A stretch of 49,751 bases of DNA from Pseudomonadota bacterium (GTDB lineage Bacteria > Bdellovibrionota > Bacteriovoracia > Bacteriovoracales > Bacteriovoracaceae), in the NCBI GenBank assembly GCA_027487685.1, contig JAIYDC010000083.1, forward strand, positions 1-49,751, written 5' to 3'. Shown one piece after another: positions 42,482 to 49,751 of the stretch. Numbering within the stretch: position 1 is the stretch's first letter; each line of letters starts with the position of its first letter. The notes under the pieces were generated by a model. That model saw only the letters and a list, made by a program, of their open reading frames with translations, was not told the DNA's origin and did no database searches. Both the position numbers and the translations under genes were made by a program.

Positions 42482-44055
42482 TAGTCAGTCCTTACAAAGG
42501 TTATGTAGAAGCCTTTGGCGAACTTATCCTTACCCATGAGCGCGGTAACATTGACTGAAATCTGCTTGCCACCAATTTCGTAGATTTCTTTTTGGTTTGA
42601 TCCCTCGTTGTTTGCAGAGCGATCGCAAAGATCAATAACCGTTGCCGCGAATCCTTGGTCTCTGGCAGTGTCGAGAATACTTTGGCCTGACGCGGAATTC
42701 TCCCTTAAGCCGACAAGATCTTCGGCTTCAGGATTAATCCGCTGAATGATCTTCTCCGAGGTGAGAATGATAACGGGCCCCTGGGAGCCTGCTAGAAACT
42801 CCTCAAGGGCACGGATGTAGGGACCATCATCCTCCATACTTTGTACCTCACCTGAATCACTTGATTGAAGTTCTTTGATTCGTCCGAGAATGCTGTTGAT
42901 CGTATTTCTCAGGGGGTGCAGCTCTTTAAACATGATCTTGGATTCGACTTCTTTTTGGCGCCCTCGAAGGACACGCTCTATCTGGAGTCTCAACTCATCC
43001 AGTGGCCTAACGGTCATGTAATAAAGCATGCCGAAGAAAATGATCGCTACCATCCCTGAGGTTACCAATGACTCAAGGTATGCCTTCGAGTTATTTGCGG
43101 CTTCAGTCGCGAGCGATGTAGGTGCAAAAGTAAGAGCAATAATAGCGACGACAACATCCCGGCCCAAGTTTTTATCATGCGCCTTGATGGCGCGTGCGAC
43201 TCGGACAATATTGCCCTGACGTTCTATCTTTTCCTGGTCCTGGTTCTTTTCAACCTTAAAGTATCGAAGGGCTTCAACGGGAAAGGATTCATTGACAATC
43301 GTATTGAGCTCAGACACAGGTCGATAAACACGACCTTCTGTATCGAAGAGCTTATAGCTCTGCACACCCTCTGCGTCTTCACCCTCCAGGAATCCCGTGT
43401 AAATCTGGTCAAGATTCTTGTCCCGGAGGAAAACGTTATTCAAACGGTCAACCTCAGCGGCGTATTGCTTAGCACGGTATCCCACCTCTCTCAGGAGAAG
43501 ACGCCGACTGTCACTCAAGACAGGAACGATCGTTAAAGAGATATTGATCGCAATGAAGATAAAAAGAAGGGTACCGACAAGGGAAGCCCACTCATACTGC
43601 TCATTGAAGCTATAAATAATAGGCATGATCTTGTTCTTAAAGATCCAAATAGGCTTAGCGATGATGCTTGCGGGCATCGGTTCAACTTGATCTAAATCAT
43701 CGTAAGCTTCCTCTTCGCTATCATCTCCGCTACGATGAACCTGTTTCTTGACGACGACACGTTTTTCCAAAACGTAAACAAACTGGAGGATCAGATTGGG
43801 AAGGGCGATTTTATCGCCATCCTTGGTGGTCATGCGCTTGATGATCTTACCATTTACTAGTGTACCGTTCGAGCTTCCGAGGTCTTCCGCAAATGCGGTC
43901 TCTCCGTTCACTGTTAATTTCAAGTGCTGCTTAGAAACTCCATCCACGGAAACAACAATGTCGCAATCACTGCCACGACCAATGATATTCTCGCCATCCT
44001 TGAGAATGAATTCCTGCCCCCTGAGCTTGCCGCCAATAACGACGAGTTTAAACAT
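42481..44055 (-). CDS. membrane FHA sensor with HAMP-like and PAS-like regions
   Basis: 524 aa from ATG 44055, chosen for GGAGG 6 nt upstream; a longer frame would overlap the upstream DUF192 gene by 218 nt. FHA at about 20-90 (GRGSD 26-30, SSNGT 61-65), TM1 near 160-182, a sensor-like periplasmic loop of about 140 residues, TM2 near 325-345, a HAMP-like helix pair (VRPLDELRLQIERVL), and a PAS-like C-terminus (IRINPEAEDLVGLRENSASG type). No kinase domain follows. Cytoplasmic FHA plus external sensor loop suggests it turns a signal into phospho-peptide binding. Confidence 0.85.
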   Translation of the reverse strand: MFKLVVIGGKLRGQEFILKDGENIIGRGSDCDIVVSVDGVSKQHLKLTVNGETAFAEDLGSSNGTLVNGKIIKRMTTKDGDKIALPNLILQFVYVLEKRVVVKKQVHRSGDDSEEEAYDDLDQVEPMPASIIAKPIWIFKNKIMPIIYSFNEQYEWASLVGTLLFIFIAINISLTIVPVLSDSRRLLLREVGYRAKQYAAEVDRLNNVFLRDKNLDQIYTGFLEGEDAEGVQSYKLFDTEGRVYRPVSELNTIVNESFPVEALRYFKVEKNQDQEKIERQGNIVRVARAIKAHDKNLGRDVVVAIIALTFAPTSLATEAANNSKAYLESLVTSGMVAIIFFGMLYYMTVRPLDELRLQIERVLRGRQKEVESKIMFKELHPLRNTINSILGRIKELQSSDSGEVQSMEDDGPYIRALEEFLAGSQGPVIILTSEKIIQRINPEAEDLVGLRENSASGQSILDTARDQGFAATVIDLCDRSANNEGSNQKEIYEIGGKQISVNVTALMGKDKFAKGFYITFVRTD

Positions 44056-44386
44056 GGCGAACCTCCAGGATGTCCCCTTCACGGATCTGCCCAGGTAATT
44101 GACCTGCGGGTAGTTCCAGAGTTCTCCGAGATCTAAAAATGAAAGCGGTATGGCGCCACGGTGCGAGGTCTCTATAAATCCTGATGATCCTGTTATCGGC
44201 ATCGAGAAAAATAACATCGAGTCTAAAGCGCATAAAGAATGTGTGGATCGCAGGCGCTGGCTCAAAAAGAAAACCTTCTTTATGAGGTCGGGAGCGAAAC
44301 ATATAGCCCGCTAGTCGATCAACAAAATTGTCTGCATGGACTACATTTGTGGCTATAATTTTCCCCCCGTATTCAATCTGTATCAT
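44048..44386 (-). CDS. DUF192 protein
   Basis: 112 aa covering the whole DUF192 domain: NFVDRLAGYMFRSRP, IHTFFMRFRLDVIFLD and DLAPWRHTAF. The family is common beside secretion and envelope genes; its biochemical role is unknown. ATGA joins it to the TadC-like gene and its end overlaps the FHA-sensor start by 8 nt, so it belongs to the Tad/FHA operon. Confidence 0.88.
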   Translation of the reverse strand: MIQIEYGGKIIATNVVHADNFVDRLAGYMFRSRPHKEGFLFEPAPAIHTFFMRFRLDVIFLDADNRIIRIYRDLAPWRHTAFIFRSRRTLELPAGQLPGQIREGDILEVRHV

Positions 44387-45873
44387 GGTTTCCCCGATAT
44401 CATTTGTAAGATCATCGGCGCGAAAATTGCCACGAGTACTGCCGGCAGGATAAAGAAGATCATAGGTATCAAAATCTTTGTCGCCGCAGTTGCTCCCTGC
44501 TGTTCAGCGCGGGAGGACCGTTTGACCCTGAGTTCATTTGAGAGTTGCTTCAAAAGCGGCGCAATCGATGCACCAACACTATCGGCTGCAATCAGCGTGG
44601 CGCAAAATGAATTAATTTCAATTACATTCACGCGCCAGCCGAGTTGCCGGAGACCTTCCGCTCGCGAAGAACCGATCTTTGTTTCACGAATGAGAGTCTC
44701 GAACTCTTCTACTAATGGACTCAAGGGGGCCTTCTCGATGACTCTTTGGATTGCGGCCATAAAGTCCAAACCTGCCTCCACCGAAAGTGCTAACATATCC
44801 ACGATAAACGGCATCGCCCTAAGGACGTCGTCAGCACGCTTTTTAACCATGCCGCTCAACCACACATCGGGATAGAAGAATCCCACAACGCCCATTGCGG
44901 GAGTAATCCCAAGCGACCAATCACTCTCCGTGATATATCTGACCGCAAGGAACGCAAATGGCCCGCCTATGATCATAAAGAACTTGAGAGCTACGAATTC
45001 CTCAGGAGTCATCTCCTTGCTGAGTCCTGCGTTCGCAAGTTTTTGTCGGTAACGATTCCGAAAGTTCTGCTTATGCTTAGAGCTCTGAACAATCGGCAAG
45101 AAATAGCGCTTATAAAAAGGCCTCGTCACCTTAAGAAACAGCGCTTGGCTCTTGGCCTTATTTGAGTTCTCAGCTTCCTCGAGCGCCTCCTGAGTTTTGT
45201 ACTTGTCCTGATCCTCAAGCATCACCCGAACAATAAGGAAAATGGCTACGAAAATAAGAACCAATGGCGCGTAGAGAAGTGCGGGACTTTCCTGCTTAAA
45301 CTTTTTTTCTTCATTGTCCCCAGCTCGATGAATTAGGTACTCGGTCCCCTTTGATGTAACGAGAACACATGAAGCTTTAGCTCGGGCCTGCTCCTCATCC
45401 GAGGTGTAGGTCTTCGACGGGATAGTCTCGCCGTTTCTTCTTTTCTGCTGCTCAAGTTCTTCCGGACTTACTTTCTCGAGCACTAGAGATGCAAGGCCTT
45501 CTCTATCAAGGTAGATGCGGTCTGAGAGCCAATGATTTTTCTTAGGGCTGATGGACAGCGAACTATTAGGAACAAACACACTGCCGCCACCACTAAAGGT
45601 CACTGCGTCTAAGAAGACTGTGCACTCCTGTTGAGGCTTATTTAATACAGAGAGGACCTTAAACTTACCTACATCTCCCGACGGGGTTTTATAGAAGAAG
45701 ATACTATCTCGTGTGAGCTTTGAAAGTGGTATTGGCTTTTCAGCAAACGGCTTGTTACGCCCAACTATACACTCCGCACTGATGTCGTTGAAATCTTCGG
45801 CACAAGTCTGCGACCGCGCATTCGCGCTTAGCAAAATAGCCATTAGCCATGATAAAACCCAAAAAGTATTCAT
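44383..45873 (-). CDS. tadC: TadC-like type II secretion F protein with extra N-terminal domain
   Basis: 496 aa. The C-terminal ~290 residues are a T2SSF domain: FRNRYRQKLANAGLSKEMTP, MPFIVDMLALSVEAGLDFMA, EFETLIRETKIGSSRAEGL, ending in two TM helices (KILIPMIFFILPAVLVAIFA). TadC is the inner-membrane core of Tad pilus assembly. Ahead of it are a signal peptide (cut near ANARS), a secreted domain of about 180 residues with four Cys, and a TM helix near 203-220. This front part is not normal for TadC. It heads the operon that continues into DUF192 and FHA genes. Confidence 0.85.
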   Translation of the reverse strand: MNTFWVLSWLMAILLSANARSQTCAEDFNDISAECIVGRNKPFAEKPIPLSKLTRDSIFFYKTPSGDVGKFKVLSVLNKPQQECTVFLDAVTFSGGGSVFVPNSSLSISPKKNHWLSDRIYLDREGLASLVLEKVSPEELEQQKRRNGETIPSKTYTSDEEQARAKASCVLVTSKGTEYLIHRAGDNEEKKFKQESPALLYAPLVLIFVAIFLIVRVMLEDQDKYKTQEALEEAENSNKAKSQALFLKVTRPFYKRYFLPIVQSSKHKQNFRNRYRQKLANAGLSKEMTPEEFVALKFFMIIGGPFAFLAVRYITESDWSLGITPAMGVVGFFYPDVWLSGMVKKRADDVLRAMPFIVDMLALSVEAGLDFMAAIQRVIEKAPLSPLVEEFETLIRETKIGSSRAEGLRQLGWRVNVIEINSFCATLIAADSVGASIAPLLKQLSNELRVKRSSRAEQQGATAATKILIPMIFFILPAVLVAIFAPMILQMISGKP

Positions 45874-45946
45874 AGACCTCGGTTCTCAAAACGAGATTAC
45901 TTTAAGAGTAACAACAAATTGCTAAGCGTTAGAAATTTCAGGAAAA

Positions 45947-45966
45947 GGGAAAAAAATTCTCTTCCC
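45947..45966 (-). terminator. weak hairpin after the NagZ-like gene
   Basis: On the minus strand GGGAA and TTCCC flank a 10-nt T-rich loop, followed by TTTTCC. The stem is short, so this is only a possible terminator for the mreB-PilZ-lipoprotein-nagZ run. The rest of 45874-45978 is the promoter region of the TadC-like gene. Confidence 0.35.
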
Positions 45967-45978
45967 TGTCGCAAGGCC

Positions 45979-47043
45979 TTAGGCCCGCATCACTCGGAAT
46001 TGCTCTAGCAGTTTTTTGGCAGCAGCCGAGGAGAACGCTTCGGTAATTTTTGGAATATAGATCGGTTGATAAGTGGAAAAATGCTCTTTCTTACACCGCT
46101 CTATACGGCCGAGTTTTTCAATTATGTTATCTTTCTTCAGAACTTTTTTTCTAACAGCCTCTCGTACAGCTAAAAGGGCCTTGCTGGCCTCCTCAAGTGA
46201 TTGATAGCGAAGGATGTCAGCACCAGCAGCGAGAGCTCCAAGTGCCGCCTCTTCTCTACCGAATCTGTCGGTTATTGCACGCAGCTCGAGGTCATCAGTG
46301 ATCGCAATCTTAGTGAACTTAGTCTCTTGCCTGAGAAATTCATAAGCCTTAGAACTCAGACTGGCCGGAAATTTATCATCCAAAGCGTCCACGAGAAGAT
46401 GACCCATCAGCACAAATTCAACCCGCGACCGTGAAGCCTTGAGGAACGGCACAAGCTCACGCTGCCTAAGCTCTTCGATACTCGTCTTCACTAAGGGTAG
46501 GTCAAACTGAGGGTCCCGCGCCGTCTCTCCATGCCCCGGGAAATGCTTAGCGCAGGCGAGCACTCCACTTGTCTGAACACCGCGAATGGCAGCACTAATG
46601 AACTTTTCAACAGTCTGCGCATCTCGCCCATAGGAGCGGTCTCCAATAAACTTATTATCCGGATTCGTAAGAATATCACAGCAAGGTGAGTAGATGAGGT
46701 TCACACCGCAGGCGTTTAGCTCCTTGGCCATCACCTCATGGACTTCAAAGACGAGCTTGGGCGAATTAAGATTGGCGAGATCGAGCATTGCGGGGAACTG
46801 ACTGAAATGAGTCTTAAATCGTGATGTGCGGCCACCCTCATGATCTACAGATATAAAGAGAGGGTATTCATCCCTGTGCTTTTGGATCGAATTAACTAGC
46901 TCTGCCAGCTGCGCCGGAGCCTCGAAATTAACCGAGGAAAGAAAGACTCCACCAAGCTTTTCATTCTTAATGAAATCAATTTCCTCTGGTAAAAGAGAAG
47001 TTCCCTTTAATCCGGTGATGAAAAGCTGTCCAAAATTATCCAC
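45979..47043 (-). CDS. nagZ: GH3 beta-N-acetylhexosaminidase-like protein
   Basis: 354 aa, single GH3 barrel as in NagZ, which removes GlcNAc from anhydro-muropeptides in recycling. Present are ISVDHEGGRTSRF, KHFPGHG (166-172) and the nucleophile loop ITDDLELRAI. In NagZ the loop after KHFPGHG carries a DSH or DPH acid-base dyad; here it reads DPQ (D177, P178, Q179; codon CAG at 46507-46509), so the His is missing. It may be weak, use another mechanism, or bind only. It starts 8 nt after the lipoprotein gene's stop. Confidence 0.88.
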   Translation of the reverse strand: MDNFGQLFITGLKGTSLLPEEIDFIKNEKLGGVFLSSVNFEAPAQLAELVNSIQKHRDEYPLFISVDHEGGRTSRFKTHFSQFPAMLDLANLNSPKLVFEVHEVMAKELNACGVNLIYSPCCDILTNPDNKFIGDRSYGRDAQTVEKFISAAIRGVQTSGVLACAKHFPGHGETARDPQFDLPLVKTSIEELRQRELVPFLKASRSRVEFVLMGHLLVDALDDKFPASLSSKAYEFLRQETKFTKIAITDDLELRAITDRFGREEAALGALAAGADILRYQSLEEASKALLAVREAVRKKVLKKDNIIEKLGRIERCKKEHFSTYQPIYIPKITEAFSSAAAKKLLEQFRVMRA

Positions 47044-47051
47044 CCTTTACC

Positions 47052-47822
47052 TCACTCATCTTCCACGATTTCTTGTCCGGGGGGCGCAATTGTTATTCCC
47101 TGGGAAACCCAAGCGACCTTTACCAGCTCGAAGGATTTCGTAAACTGATAGGAAATCACCTGATCTTCCACTTCTACAATATAACGGAAAAGACCGTTTA
47201 TATCCCCATCAAATTTTATCGTAGCCCGCGCGAAAAGCTTCTGGCCCGTTTTTGTCAGGAGATCCTGAATGTAGGGAAATGAGTCCCAGACGAGGACGAA
47301 ATCGAAACGTCTCCCCTCGAACATGCGAGCATTCTCAAGGAGATTAGATCGCGCAAGGCACTCCGAAAGTTGGCCAAAGAAGCAAAGATATTTTGCCTTG
47401 GGAACTGGAATGTCGGATGTTCCCTGCCACTTTGACTCAGGACTCTCGAGCGTTAATCGCATCGTCCGCTTACCCGTATCAAGCCGCATCCGAGAGACAT
47501 ATCTTTTCCCCTCGATCCAAACAGTGTATTCCGAAGCCTGAGGTCTTACGATCAGAAGCCTGTTTCCACCGTTACGGATAGACCCGATGCGAGAAAGCAT
47601 AACGGTTTTCTCTAGGATGCGGCCGGCACCTCCCTTTTTATCCATGAGCTGTGCTCGGGTGACAAGTTTACTGCCAATAAGCTTTGTCTCACGATTTAGT
47701 GTGAAGGTGCCGGCCTCATCAACATAGGAGAAGCTGACCTTCGAATCTCGATAGCCTCCGAGAGGTGTCGCCGAACAGGAGACAATACAAAAGAGGATAA
47801 GTAATTGCCAGAGGACCGTCAC
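47052..47822 (-). CDS. lipoprotein of unknown function
   Basis: 256 aa with a lipoprotein signal ending CIVSC (C16) and mature start SATPLGGYRD. The rest alternates hydrophobic and polar residues in beta-strand fashion, in the manner of LolA/LppX-like or DUF4292-like barrels, but no family is certain. It overlaps the PilZ gene by 4 nt and leads into nagZ. Anchored in the inner or outer membrane. Confidence 0.7.
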   Translation of the reverse strand: MTVLWQLLILFCIVSCSATPLGGYRDSKVSFSYVDEAGTFTLNRETKLIGSKLVTRAQLMDKKGGAGRILEKTVMLSRIGSIRNGGNRLLIVRPQASEYTVWIEGKRYVSRMRLDTGKRTMRLTLESPESKWQGTSDIPVPKAKYLCFFGQLSECLARSNLLENARMFEGRRFDFVLVWDSFPYIQDLLTKTGQKLFARATIKFDGDINGLFRYIVEVEDQVISYQFTKSFELVKVAWVSQGITIAPPGQEIVEDE

Positions 47823-48631
47823 TTTACAAAGTTCTCAAAATCTTTGTTGTGATCATTTTGTCGCAGGAGATCGTTAATCTTCTTTCCAATCTTCTCATCA
47901 ATCGAGGTCGGAAGCTCTTCAAAGTGAACACCTAGTTTATACTTTTTAGTCTTCTTATCGTTCGAAATATAATCGACAGCATAAACGATCTTAGCCTTCG
48001 GAATAAGAATATCTTCGTCCGAAAAACGGATGATCGTATTTTCGAAAACCGTATCCTTTTTAAAGTAAACGATCTCCTGTTCTCCAACATGTAGTGCCAT
48101 ACCTGTAGTCGAGACGTCCTGAATCCTGATTTTCAGCTGACTCTCTTTAGGCGCTTCACCACCCTCAACGATTGTTAGAAAGTTTTTAAAAAGACTAGTC
48201 TGACTATTGCCTGTCTTAAAGTCGACGACATTCCCTCCCTCATAAGCTTCGGGCAGGTCAAAGAGGGCCCAGACTTCATAAAGTGGAAAAGTCATGAGCC
48301 GATAGCTGGTACGTCGCTCCGACTTAAAAATATAATCTTTAAAGAGAAGCACGGCATGTCCATCGATCGCCACTTGGAATGCGCACTCAGCGAAGAAATT
48401 CATGCCTCTCAGATCAAATGCGCAGAGGACTTGATCACCTTCTTTAAAATGTATGGCAGTGGTGTTAAGGACAAGCTCCATCCGCTCCTTGTCAAACTGA
48501 AGCGAGCTGTAACTGTGCTTATCCTTACTTCCCTTTATCCAGACGGTAACAAGGCCCCGCGACTGCCCAAGAAGTGCTAAACGGCTCCGGGTTTCGGTTT
48601 TGTCCTGCTTACTAAAAAAGGTTTGCGACAT
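47819..48631 (-). CDS. PilZ-domain protein (c-di-GMP receptor type)
   Basis: 270 aa. An N-terminal YcgR-N-like beta domain (about 20-100) is followed by PilZ: KSERRTSYRL (about 103-112) for the RxxxR motif and DVSTTGMAL (about 172-180) for the DxSxxG motif, both needed for c-di-GMP. The C-terminus is helical. Starts 3 nt after mreB's stop, which suggests a link between cell shape, motility or surface growth and c-di-GMP. Confidence 0.85.
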   Translation of the reverse strand: MSQTFFSKQDKTETRSRLALLGQSRGLVTVWIKGSKDKHSYSSLQFDKERMELVLNTTAIHFKEGDQVLCAFDLRGMNFFAECAFQVAIDGHAVLLFKDYIFKSERRTSYRLMTFPLYEVWALFDLPEAYEGGNVVDFKTGNSQTSLFKNFLTIVEGGEAPKESQLKIRIQDVSTTGMALHVGEQEIVYFKKDTVFENTIIRFSDEDILIPKAKIVYAVDYISNDKKTKKYKLGVHFEELPTSIDEKIGKKINDLLRQNDHNKDFENFVK

Positions 48632-48634
48632 GGT

Positions 48635-49681
<1,047 letters not shown>

Positions 49682-49751
49682 TTAACTAACGTCTCACAGG
49701 CCCATGTCATGCGTATGAAGAGTGATATAAAGGGACTGGGCAGTATCTTAA

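Noticed and set aside
44056-44265. 70-residue N-terminal extension of the FHA-PAS protein
   Set aside because: It would overlap the DUF192 gene by 218 nt; ATG 44055 has GGAGG 6 nt upstream and starts the FHA domain properly.

Overview
The window looks like chromosome of a Gram-negative, rod-shaped bacterium, most like the predatory or delta-type lineages (Bdellovibrionota and relatives). That placement is an inference from gene content: MreB, a LolA-like carrier, lipoprotein and Tat signals, a TadC-type pilus protein inside an FHA/PP2C cluster, a PilZ protein, and many small secreted proteins. No phage, insertion sequence or CRISPR array was seen.

Layout. 0.2-3.2 kb (minus strand): an L,D-transpeptidase-like protein, then aroB-aroA of the shikimate pathway. 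3.2-4.2 kb: a coiled-coil zinc-ribbon protein and the RNase P RNA gene. 4.3-6.9 kb: a tandem pair of secreted putative metallopeptidases, of which the first has lost both zinc histidines. 7-12.2 kb: mutY, a vWA protein coupled to an XRE regulator, a divergent pentapeptide-repeat protein with a palindrome over its promoter, a cytochrome P460-like protein and small secreted proteins. 12.2-16.6 kb: a LolA-like gene and smc.

17.2-29.0 kb is the most interesting part. It appears to be an undescribed RiPP (ribosomally made, modified peptide) locus. Two opposing gene sets meet at a 62-aa precursor peptide whose C-terminus is Cys-rich (four Cys in the last ten residues). The plus strand carries a GT4-like glycosyltransferase, a partner protein of unknown family, a beta-lactamase-fold hydrolase, a radical SAM/SPASM enzyme, a PqqD-like recognition protein and the precursor. 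The minus strand carries a Tat-exported DUF1513-like propeller, an aspartyl/asparaginyl-hydroxylase-like Fe/2OG enzyme, a small secreted protein, a radical SAM protein fused to an HExxH peptidase domain, and a second GT4-like/partner pair related to the first. The precursor would plausibly be bound by the PqqD-like protein, modified by radical SAM, hydroxylase and glycosyl-transfer steps, and cut by the fused peptidase domain. No dedicated exporter is visible.

29.1-34.8 kb: a 0.5-kb stretch without a convincing gene, then accessory genes that look AT-richer (a possible ADP-ribosyltransferase-like secreted protein, GNAT acetyltransferases, an M20 lipoprotein peptidase, a GNAT-cupin fusion), ending at tRNA-Pro. 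35-38.5 kb: rdgB-rph, birA and a CheY-headed regulator. 38.5-45.9 kb (minus): TadC-like protein, DUF192, three FHA-domain proteins and a PP2C phosphatase in tightly overlapping order, a phospho-threonine signalling unit probably tied to a Tad apparatus. 46-49.7 kb (minus): mreB, a PilZ protein, a lipoprotein and a NagZ-like GH3 protein whose catalytic-loop His is Gln. Reading frames and motifs were judged by eye; family names rest on visible motifs, not on database searches.
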